47,006 nt of DNA. Origin: CAZCBX01 sp964497185 (GTDB lineage Bacteria > Bdellovibrionota_G > JALEGL01 > JAGRMV01). Below the pieces are notes generated by a model, which ran no database searches, was not told the DNA's origin, and saw only the letters and a program-made list of their open reading frames with translations. Positions 1 to 6,818 of the stretch are shown here, piece by piece. The stretch lies in the NCBI GenBank assembly GCA_964497185.1, contig CAZCBX010000016.1, positions 1 through 47,006 on the forward strand, given 5' to 3'. Made by a program: the position numbers and the translations under genes. Position 1 is the stretch's first letter; each line of letters begins with the position of its first letter.

Positions 1-1
1 T

Positions 2-154
2 GTGTCTGACAAAAGGGATACCCTGGCCGAAGAAAACCCCTCAACCAACTCAGAACATCTTCGACAGGAGGACACGCCATGGAGTTCGTGGAGCTTTTCT
101 GGGGCAAGCCCAAAGTCCCACAGATCTATATTTAGAAAAAGAAAAAACCAGTAA
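2..154 (+). CDS. C-terminal end of an unidentified protein (partial)
   Basis: An open frame enters from the left edge of the window and ends at a TAA at 152-154, giving about 50 residues. The visible tail is polar and acidic at first (rich in E, D, N, S), then serine-rich, and ends in a basic stretch (RKRKNQ). It stops 7 bp before the convergent gspE stop codon, which would be normal tight packing for two real genes. A second plus-strand frame is also open here, so frame choice rests only on composition and on the neat end next to gspE. No family is recognisable from this tail. Low confidence. Confidence 0.35.
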   Translation: MSDKRDTLAEENPSTNSEHLRQEDTPWSSWSFSGASPKSHRSIFRKRKNQ

Positions 155-160
155 AAAAAA

Positions 161-2113
161 TCAAGACTCCTGAACCAATGATTCCTCTTGCGTAACCCGC
201 AAAACTTCCTCAATACTGGTCAAGCCCTGAATCACTTTTTGCGCGCCGTCGTGGCGTAGAAATTTTACTTCTTGGTCGCGGGCGGCTTTTTTGATGACGC
301 CGGCATCGACGTTTTTGGAAATCAAATGACGAATTTTATCACCCACGGGCATGATTTCGTAGATACCCAATCGGCCAGAGTAGCCATTGTTGCCGCATTC
401 GCTGCATCCAGAAGCTTTGTATAAACGATGTTTGGCGGCTTGTTCGGCAGTGATGCCGATTTCACTAAGCTCGAATGCCGATGGTTTGTAGGCGACTTTG
501 CATTCTTCGCATAGTTTTCGCACCAGGCGCTGGGCCATCGAGCCCACCAAAGAAGATGCGACCAAAAAGGGTTCAACGCCCATGTCGATCAATCGCGTGA
601 TGGACCCGGCGGCATCATTGGTGTGAATGGTTGAAAACACCAAGTGACCCGTCAGCGAAGCTTGAATGGCAATCTCAGCGGTTTCCAAATCTCGAATCTC
701 ACCGATCATGATGACGTCTGGATCTTGACGCAGTATCGAGCGCAAGCCGCTGGCAAAGGTTAGATTTACTTTTGGATTCACCTGAATTTGCATGACGCCG
801 TCGAGCTGACGTTCAACTGGGTTTTCTACGGTGATGATTTTTCGCTCTTTGGAGTTCATGCTCGACAAACATGTGTAGAGCGTGGTTGATTTACCAGAAC
901 CGGTTGGACCCGTAACCAAAAAGATGCCATGGCTTAGGGTTGTGACTTTGCGGATAATGGTTAATTGTTGTTTGTCAAAACCGAGATCTTCCAGCTGCGG
1001 CAGTTCGGTGCTGGTCACCAACAATCGCAGTACAATGCTCTCCCCATCGGATGCGGGCAGTGTGGACACACGAATGTCGACATTACGGCCACCAATTTTA
1101 ATTTTAATGCGTCCATCTTGGGGAATTCGCTTTTCGGCAATGTCCAAATCCGCCATGATTTTGACCCGCGAGGTGATGGAGGCTTGCGCTTTTTTGGGCA
1201 GCTTCATGATGTCGGACAAAACGCCATCAATTCGAAAGCGCACGGCAATTTCTTTTTCAAACGGCTCAATGTGAATGTCACTGGCCCCTTCTTTAACCGC
1301 ACGAAACATCAATGTATTGATCAGTCGAATGATGGGGGCTTCGTCATCACTGTCGAGCAAATCTTGGGTTTCGTGGAGGTCCACGCCATCGAGGTCGCGT
1401 TCTTCCAGGTTGTCCATCAAGTCTTGGTGCAAATCATCATCAACTTTGGATGTTCGGTCGTATGCACGGTTGATGGCATTGAGAATGCTATCTTTGAGCG
1501 CCAGCACAGGTTTGACTTGTGCGCCCATCAAAATGCGCAAGTCATCAATGGGAGACAAGTCATACGGATTGGCGATGGCCACAAACACTTGACTGCCTTT
1601 ACGCAAAAAAGGCATCAGCGTGTGTTTTTTGGCAAAAGCAATGGGCACCTTTTCCATGATGTTGGGTTCAATCTCAATTTGTTCCAGCTGACGAACAATG
1701 GGCAGGCCTGTTTGGTGGCTCATGGCTTCCAAAAGCTGCGTTTGGGTGAGCAGCTTTTTCTTTAAAAGCATTTCGCTGACTTGGGTGATTTGCGTGGTGT
1801 TGGCATGGGTGTGCTCAAAAATATCGGTGAGTTCCGCTTCTGGCACGTTGGCAATGTCTCTTAAAATTTCGTTAAGGGGTTGGTTGGAGGGACGGCCCAG
1901 CTTGAATTGTGTGATGTCAATGTCCTGCGCGGTCATGGCTTCACCGGGTTCGCGGTAAATTTCGGTTACTTCATCTTTGTTGCTGCGCACGGCTTTTTTT
2001 GGAATCACTTTGGTTTGACGGTTATGCGATAAACTCTCTTGATCCGCAACTTCAGTCTGATCGCTATGGACCGCGATGGTGGTTTTGGCGCCTTTGTCCC
2101 AGGGTGTACTCAT
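161..2113 (-). CDS. gspE: Type II secretion ATPase GspE
   Basis: Cytoplasmic hexameric ATPase that powers pseudopilus assembly in the type II secretion system. The 650-residue length is longer than typical GspE because of an N-terminal extension before an MshEN-like domain (roughly residues 95-215). The C-terminal motor has Walker A GPTGSGKSTT near residue 400, the Asp box around ENPVERQLDG, Walker B DPDVIMIGEIRD near residue 464 and the His box STIHTNDA. It also keeps the two CxxC pairs (CEEC and CSEC, about residues 535-570) of the zinc-binding subdomain typical of GspE/PilB. The gene lies 36 bp downstream of gspD, in the order gspC-gspD-gspE, so it is probably co-transcribed. PilB is the alternative family member, but the neighbouring gspC and gspD favour GspE. 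No gspF is visible before the window edge. Confidence 0.93.
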   Translation of the reverse strand: MSTPWDKGAKTTIAVHSDQTEVADQESLSHNRQTKVIPKKAVRSNKDEVTEIYREPGEAMTAQDIDITQFKLGRPSNQPLNEILRDIANVPEAELTDIFEHTHANTTQITQVSEMLLKKKLLTQTQLLEAMSHQTGLPIVRQLEQIEIEPNIMEKVPIAFAKKHTLMPFLRKGSQVFVAIANPYDLSPIDDLRILMGAQVKPVLALKDSILNAINRAYDRTSKVDDDLHQDLMDNLEERDLDGVDLHETQDLLDSDDEAPIIRLINTLMFRAVKEGASDIHIEPFEKEIAVRFRIDGVLSDIMKLPKKAQASITSRVKIMADLDIAEKRIPQDGRIKIKIGGRNVDIRVSTLPASDGESIVLRLLVTSTELPQLEDLGFDKQQLTIIRKVTTLSHGIFLVTGPTGSGKSTTLYTCLSSMNSKERKIITVENPVERQLDGVMQIQVNPKVNLTFASGLRSILRQDPDVIMIGEIRDLETAEIAIQASLTGHLVFSTIHTNDAAGSITRLIDMGVEPFLVASSLVGSMAQRLVRKLCEECKVAYKPSAFELSEIGITAEQAAKHRLYKASGCSECGNNGYSGRLGIYEIMPVGDKIRHLISKNVDAGVIKKAARDQEVKFLRHDGAQKVIQGLTSIEEVLRVTQEESLVQES

Positions 2114-2149
2114 TTGCCTAGAGTATACCCTACATTATGGATTTTTGCT

Positions 2150-4243
2150 CTATTTGTTGGGATCTTCTTGCACCGTTTCTTCTAAAAAATCAGCCGATGG
2201 CGAATTGGCCGGCGTGACTTGATCGGCATCATTGGCGCGAAAACTGCGGTTTAAACCATATTTTTCCATGGCGGGATGATCATCCATGCGATTTTTTTCC
2301 AAAAATTTTCGACGTTGAATGTTTTTTCGCACCGTCATGTCTTCCAAATCTTCTGGCGTACGAATGATGTGCGGAGTTAAAAACATCATTAAACTCAAAC
2401 GTTTCTTTTGGTTGGAGCGATTTCGAAACAACCAGCCAATCAACGGTGCGTCTCCCAATATGGGCACCTTGCTGTTGGAGGTGGATATACGGTCGGAAAT
2501 CAAGCCCCCAATGCTCACCGTTTGACCATCCTTCACCAAGACGGTGGTTTTGGCAGAACGGGTGGAGGTGGTGGGACCAAAAAGCTCAATGTTGGGACCC
2601 GGCACCAAGTCTTGAATTTCCTGAAAAATATCCATGGTAAGCTCATTGGACGCATTGATTTGAGGGGTCACACGCAAAGTCAGCGCAACATTTTCACGCT
2701 GAATCTGGTTGATGGGCTGGTTGTTGACGTCCCGGCCAGACGTTGTAACAAACGGCACCACCTGACCCACGATGATTTCTGCTTCCATGTTGTCGCGGGT
2801 AAGAATGGTGGGTGTAGACAAAACGTTGATGGTGCCATCGGTTTGCAAAGCGCGAAACACGCTGCCAAACGTAGGCACATCAATGGTTTCACCGCCACCA
2901 ATGGGAATAGAAATGGATTCACCCTGAATGCCCAACAGCAAGCCCTCGGCACCGGTAACAGGTAAGGCAATCGAGCTGGTCGACCCGAAAGTGGTGGCCC
3001 CAAACACCACGTTTTCATCATTGCTGCCAAAAAGCTGTCCACCATTGGCGGCCACGCCTAGGTCCGATGCTTTATCAATGTCTACTTCCATGATCATGGC
3101 TTCGACAAAAGCTTGGGGTCTGCGAATGTCCAGACGATTGATCACGGGCACCAAAGCCTCGTAGTCGGTGGGGGCTGCAGTGATCACCAACGAGTTGGTG
3201 TGTTCATCGGATACAATTTGAACATCTGAATTGGTTTGCGTGTTGGGCGCGCGGGTGGGTTTGCCTCTTGTGGGCTGTCCAGCTTGAGGCTGCGTATTTT
3301 CAAGCGAAACGCCGCTTAGGGTTGCGGCCAGTTCTACGGCATCGGCATATTGCAAATAGTGAACATGCACTTTGCCCATGGCAATTTGGTCTTCCAGCGA
3401 TTGGTCAATTTGCTGAACAAATTCCCGAATGATGCGCGCGCCGTCATCGTTGGCGGCTACAATCAGTGAGTTGGTCCGTTCATCCGGCATGATTTGCGAA
3501 ATGTATTTGGCTTCCTCAAAATTGTCTTCGCCGCCTTTGGCCGCTTTGGTTTTGGTGTTGTTTTCAAGACCAAACAGTGTTTTGATTTTTTCAGCTGTGT
3601 CGCCGGCGGGGGCATATTTTAGCTTAATAACATGAATGCTCTCTTCAAAACCTTGCTGATCGAGTTTTTGGATGATGCGCAACACCCTACGGATATTGGC
3701 CACACTGTCGGTGATGATCAACGTATTGGTGGGGTCGTATGCAAACAAATCACCATTGCGTGAAATCAAATTGCGCAGGGACTTTTGCAACGAAGAAGCC
3801 TTGGTGTATTTGATGGGAATCAATCGCGTAACAAACGCATCCCCGCCACCTTTGGCGTTGAGGTCGTCAACGGGCAGGGGTAATTTTTTGGTGTCTTTGA
3901 TGGGCACAATTTTGTGCATCTTGTCCACTCGAACTACGGTAAAATCTTTGACTTCCAGGGCGGAAATAAACGCGTGGTAGGCCTCATCGACGGTGACGGC
4001 TTTGGGCGAAATGATGGTGATTTTGCCGCGTACTTTGTCGTCAATGATGAAATTGCGCTGGGTTAATTCTCCCATCGACTTGGCAATTTCGGCAATCTCC
4101 GTGTTAACAAAATCCATGTTGACCAAGCCGCGCTCGTTGAGCGAGATGTTTTCATCAACCGCGTCGGTGGTTTGAGCCGACGCAACAAAACCGCCTGACA
4201 CAGTCAAGCACAGCAGTAAACTAAAAATTCGTAAGTGCGTCAT
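2150..4243 (-). CDS. gspD: Type II secretion secretin GspD
   Basis: Outer-membrane secretin channel of the type II secretion system. I start it at the ATG at 4241-4243 because a GGGAG ribosome site lies 5 bp upstream and the product then begins with a signal peptide (MTHLRIFSLLLC, cleavage after ASA near residue 23). The frame stays open to 4306, but that extension has no such support. Domains in order: N0 (about 35-105), three N1-N3 repeats with the usual KYA and QYA signatures (about 120-390), then the secretin core with VPILGDAPLIGWLFR and the DGQTVSIGGL motif. The 697-residue length is normal for the family. The acidic tail after the secretin core shows no obvious pilotin-binding S-domain. 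It lies between gspC and gspE. A second, paralogous secretin occurs at 6819-9101. Confidence 0.92.
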   Translation of the reverse strand: MTHLRIFSLLLCLTVSGGFVASAQTTDAVDENISLNERGLVNMDFVNTEIAEIAKSMGELTQRNFIIDDKVRGKITIISPKAVTVDEAYHAFISALEVKDFTVVRVDKMHKIVPIKDTKKLPLPVDDLNAKGGGDAFVTRLIPIKYTKASSLQKSLRNLISRNGDLFAYDPTNTLIITDSVANIRRVLRIIQKLDQQGFEESIHVIKLKYAPAGDTAEKIKTLFGLENNTKTKAAKGGEDNFEEAKYISQIMPDERTNSLIVAANDDGARIIREFVQQIDQSLEDQIAMGKVHVHYLQYADAVELAATLSGVSLENTQPQAGQPTRGKPTRAPNTQTNSDVQIVSDEHTNSLVITAAPTDYEALVPVINRLDIRRPQAFVEAMIMEVDIDKASDLGVAANGGQLFGSNDENVVFGATTFGSTSSIALPVTGAEGLLLGIQGESISIPIGGGETIDVPTFGSVFRALQTDGTINVLSTPTILTRDNMEAEIIVGQVVPFVTTSGRDVNNQPINQIQRENVALTLRVTPQINASNELTMDIFQEIQDLVPGPNIELFGPTTSTRSAKTTVLVKDGQTVSIGGLISDRISTSNSKVPILGDAPLIGWLFRNRSNQKKRLSLMMFLTPHIIRTPEDLEDMTVRKNIQRRKFLEKNRMDDHPAMEKYGLNRSFRANDADQVTPANSPSADFLEETVQEDPNK

Positions 4244-4341
4244 GAAAACTCCCAAAGATATCCCTATTTTAAGTGAAAACCCACCAATTGCCAAACAACA
4301 AACCAAACTTTGTGCGCAAACGCCCCTTGAGACGAAAAGGG

Positions 4342-5280
4342 TTATTGCACGTTAATTTTTAAATTCTGTTTGCTGCCCCTACGCGTGATGCCAATTTCAA
4401 AATTATCTTGGGTTTTCAATAGCTGCAACATGGGCAGGGCTTTTTCCAACCCGTCCACAGTTGTGCCGTTGATTTGGTTGATCACGTCCCCATTTTTTAA
4501 CCCCAGCTGTTGAAAGATGCTGTCTGATTTGATGCCAAATACCTTAAAGCCATCGACCACACCATTGTTGTAATTGGGGACCATGCGGGCATCTTGCAAC
4601 ACCTTGTTCATGTTGGCCATGGTTTCATCCACCTTGGCACGTGTTACGGTGATGTTGTTGCCATCGATGGTGATGCCTTTGGCGGAAGGCGACCGACGGC
4701 GACTCGGCGTGCTTGAGGTGGATGTGCCAGAGTAAACCGAAGGACGTTCAATTTCCAGATACTCTCTGCGTCCGGCATTGAAAAAGTAAATGCGATTTCT
4801 TTCAATTTGGTAAATGCGGGCCTTGCCCAAAATTTTGTCTTCAATTTTATAGTTGACGGTTTCTCGGCTGCCGCTTTCACTCAAGGTGGCAAACGAACGT
4901 TTGGGATCGCCAAAAACCGTGGTGCCTTTGAGCTTGGCATTGATGCTGCTCAATACAGGCGCTGCATCAGGGTCGGTGGGGGGTGTGTAATTTTGAGTGG
5001 GCTTGATGGCCGCCACTTGTTTGGTGCAGGGTGCACGTTTTTGTGAATCAAATAAGTTTCGTTCGCAAATGGGCATGTAGTAGGCGATGGATTTTCGCTG
5101 CATATCGCTGAGCGCAAAAGATTCACCATCGGAAACAGGCGCCGACGCATAACTGGGCTGCGGCAAAAACGAACCGATGATCTCGCCCGCAATCATCGAG
5201 CCAATCCAAGCCACCGCAAATACCCCTATCCAGTTGATCACCTTGCGGTGATGATCGACCAGCCATTGCACTGATTTCAT
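4342..5280 (-). CDS. gspC: Type II secretion protein GspC (HR and PDZ domains)
   Basis: Inner-membrane subunit that links the T2SS inner platform to the N0 domain of the secretin. The 312-residue protein has a short cytoplasmic N-terminus, one transmembrane helix (about residues 17-37), then a periplasmic region with the ERNLF motif typical of GspC near residue 78 and an HR-type beta domain (LSSINAKLKGT onwards). A Ser/Thr/Arg-rich linker follows (about 185-200), then a C-terminal PDZ domain (about 225-312, with QLGLKNGDVINQINGT). It is the first gene of gspC-gspD-gspE, with 98 bp before gspD, and is divergent from folP. A TATAGT hexamer about 13 bp upstream of the start may be its -10 element, but I see no convincing -35. 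No strong ribosome site precedes the ATG. Confidence 0.88.
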   Translation of the reverse strand: MKSVQWLVDHHRKVINWIGVFAVAWIGSMIAGEIIGSFLPQPSYASAPVSDGESFALSDMQRKSIAYYMPICERNLFDSQKRAPCTKQVAAIKPTQNYTPPTDPDAAPVLSSINAKLKGTTVFGDPKRSFATLSESGSRETVNYKIEDKILGKARIYQIERNRIYFFNAGRREYLEIERPSVYSGTSTSSTPSRRRSPSAKGITIDGNNITVTRAKVDETMANMNKVLQDARMVPNYNNGVVDGFKVFGIKSDSIFQQLGLKNGDVINQINGTTVDGLEKALPMLQLLKTQDNFEIGITRRGSKQNLKINVQ

Positions 5281-5356
5281 AAGAGTTGACTATACCAAAA
5301 AACAGACGATTTACGAACTTTGATCTAGCCCCTAATTTAGGGTAGAGCTTTGGGCC

Positions 5357-6211
5357 ATGTCGGTTCTCGATTCCAACATTCACACCCTGACTTGGCCCAA
5401 CGGAGAAATGACCCTGCACCGCTGCCGAATCATGGGCATTGTCAACGTAACGCCCGACTCTTTTTTTGACGGCGGCCAGTATCAACAAACGCAAGACGCC
5501 GTAGAACACGCATGGCAGCTCATGGAAGAGGGCGCGGATCTCATCGACATCGGCGGACAAAGTACCCGACCCGGCGCACCCGACTTGTCTTTGGATGAAG
5601 AAAAAGCCCGCGTGTGGCCTGTGCTTCAAGCGCTGGCCAGCGAAAAATTTCCCCTGCCCATTTCGCTGGACACCCAAAAACCCATGCTGGCCGATCAAGC
5701 ACTGGACAAGGGTTGGGTGCACATCATCAACGACGTGGGCGGCTTGCGCTTGCCCGACATGGTGGAAGTGTGCAAAAATTTTAAGGTGCCCGTCATTGCC
5801 ATGCACATGGTCCAAACCCCCGAAACCATGCAACAAGCCTACGCCTACCAAGACGTCACCCAAGACATCTACACTTTTTTTGAGCGCCTCCTGGAAGCAC
5901 ACGACATGGCTCCTCAAATCATCATCGACCCCGGCCTCGGTTTTGGCAAAAGCGTCGCGCACAACCTCCAACTCGTAGCCCAACTTGAAACGTTTCGAAC
6001 CCTCCAAGTCCCCATCCTGCTGGGCGCCTCAAGAAAATCCTTCATCGGAAAAACCCTCAACCTTGAGCCCCAAGATCGTCTTGAAGGCAGCCTAGCCGTC
6101 GCCACCATGGCCGTCACCCAAGGCTGCCACCTCCTAAGAGTCCACGACGTCCAAGCCACCAAACGCACCATCCAAATGACCGAAGCCATTCTTAAGCACA
6201 GAACTTCCTGA
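5357..6211 (+). CDS. folP: Dihydropteroate synthase
   Basis: Condenses 6-hydroxymethyl-dihydropterin pyrophosphate with p-aminobenzoate in folate synthesis, in the cytoplasm. The 284 residues form a TIM barrel with all family motifs in order: MGIVNVTPDSFFDGG, IDIGGQSTRPGA, the ISLDTQKP strand, INDVGG, the MH motif (AMHM), DPGLGFGKS, GASRKSFIG and RVHDV. These cover the pterin and phosphate-binding residues, and nothing essential appears missing. It is divergent from gspC with 76 bp between starts, and stands alone as a transcription unit. A folC gene for the later folate step lies elsewhere in the window (11240-12493). Its last codons are partly duplicated about 215 bp downstream (see the repeat at 6175-6409), which suggests that its 3' end was altered by an insertion. 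Confidence 0.95.
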   Translation: MSVLDSNIHTLTWPNGEMTLHRCRIMGIVNVTPDSFFDGGQYQQTQDAVEHAWQLMEEGADLIDIGGQSTRPGAPDLSLDEEKARVWPVLQALASEKFPLPISLDTQKPMLADQALDKGWVHIINDVGGLRLPDMVEVCKNFKVPVIAMHMVQTPETMQQAYAYQDVTQDIYTFFERLLEAHDMAPQIIIDPGLGFGKSVAHNLQLVAQLETFRTLQVPILLGASRKSFIGKTLNLEPQDRLEGSLAVATMAVTQGCHLLRVHDVQATKRTIQMTEAILKHRTS

Positions 6212-6409
6212 TTCAGCCGAAGGTCTGGATGTACTCGAACATCTCTGCTGCATGATCTTGGCAGGGGCCTTCGCCCCCGCTGATTGGAGGACACCATCCC
6301 GAAAACGGCTGGAGCGTGGGGGCTTTCCCTGCCGATAGCAATCGTGATTTATTGTTATATATCGACCTTCAGCCAATGAGTTTTCCGGAATGACCAAAGC
6401 CATCCTTAA
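6175..6409. repeat. Palindromic insert flanked by a duplicated folP 3' end
   Basis: The 21 bp at 6175-6195, which encode the folP tail (MTEAILK), recur at 6389-6409 with two differences and would read MTKAILK. The roughly 193 bp between them are rich in inverted repeats. GAAGGTC at about 6220 pairs with GACCTTC at 6364-6370. GGCAGGG near 6273 pairs with CCCTGCC near 6336. Inside those, GCCCCCGC pairs with GCGTGGGGGC. The segment could therefore fold into one long imperfect hairpin. This looks like a small palindromic mobile element inserted at the end of folP, or a structured RNA. I find no gene in it. What is seen is the duplication and the pairing; the mobile-element reading is inference. 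Confidence 0.5.
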
Positions 6410-6437
6410 AAAGACAAACGCCCAAAGGGCGTTTGTC
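6408..6437 (-). terminator. Intrinsic terminator of the small RNA candidate
   Basis: An 11-bp perfect stem, GACAAACGCCC/GGGCGTTTGTC, has a 3-nt loop (6413-6437). On the minus strand it is followed by TTTTT (6408-6412). On the plus strand it is followed by CTTATCC, so minus-strand use is far more likely. Confidence 0.8.
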
Positions 6438-6637
6438 CTTATCCCCATACCCCAAAACCTGCGTTGTTAAAGGGCGCAGGTGTCGCCCCGGGGACAACGT
6501 GTAGCGCTGTCTGAGCAACGCAAGCAGCCGAAACAAAGAAACACTCCCCAATGAAATCGTAACGTACTTTGAACACAAGGCACGCCCGCGAGTTCGCGAA
6601 ACGTTTCCCCGGGGCGTGCACCTCGCCACAGATCTAC
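6408..6637 (-). ncRNA. Structured small RNA candidate with its own terminator
   Basis: On the minus strand, a core of about 155 nt (6627 down to 6473) is closed by two arms that match over about 27 bp with only small bulges: 6601-6627 against 6473-6500. The centre of the stem is CGCCCCGGGGA. Inside are smaller hairpins, such as CGCG-AACT-CGCG and GCGTTG-CTCAGA-CAGCGC. About 35 nt downstream is a perfect intrinsic terminator with a T5 tract. A weak promoter may lie just upstream (TTGGAG, then TAGATC around 6628-6656). The long rod, the size and the single terminator resemble 6S RNA in general form, but I do not recognise a family signature. It is not tmRNA, RNase P or SRP RNA as far as I can see. 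No credible protein is encoded here. Confidence 0.55.
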
Positions 6638-6779
6638 ATATGAAAGCAACAACTCCAAAACCCCAAAAAACAACGAAAAACAAGACATCCATGTCACATC
6701 TAGGCGAAAAATCACCGCGACACCCCTGCATCAATTTAAAAAATAACAAATAAAATCAAACACTTAATAAGTTGACATC

Positions 6780-6795
6780 TGGCACGGCCCTTGCT
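6780..6795 (+). promoter_or_regulatory. Sigma-54 (RpoN) promoter of the second secretin gene
   Basis: TGGCAC-GGCCC-TTGCT matches the -24/-12 consensus exactly, with GG (6781-6782) and GC (6793-6794) ten bases apart. It ends 23 bp before the gspD2 ATG, with a good AAGGA ribosome site between them. A TTGACA at 6772-6777 with TAATAC 18 bp later could be an overlapping sigma-70 promoter. No enhancer-binding protein gene is visible nearby. The AT-rich DNA at 6640-6770 would be the place to look for its binding sites. Confidence 0.8.
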
Positions 6796-6818
6796 TAATA
6801 CTAGGTGAAGGAAAAACC

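Noticed and set aside
4244..4306. Longer gspD starting at 4306
   Set aside because: The extra residues precede a proper signal peptide and lack a ribosome site; the ATG at 4241-4243 has GGGAG at the right distance.
6369..6749. Minus-strand open frames over the folP-gspD2 gap
   Set aside because: They run through the long RNA stem and the terminator hairpin, have odd composition (many Cys, Arg) and no ribosome site; a structured RNA explains the region better.
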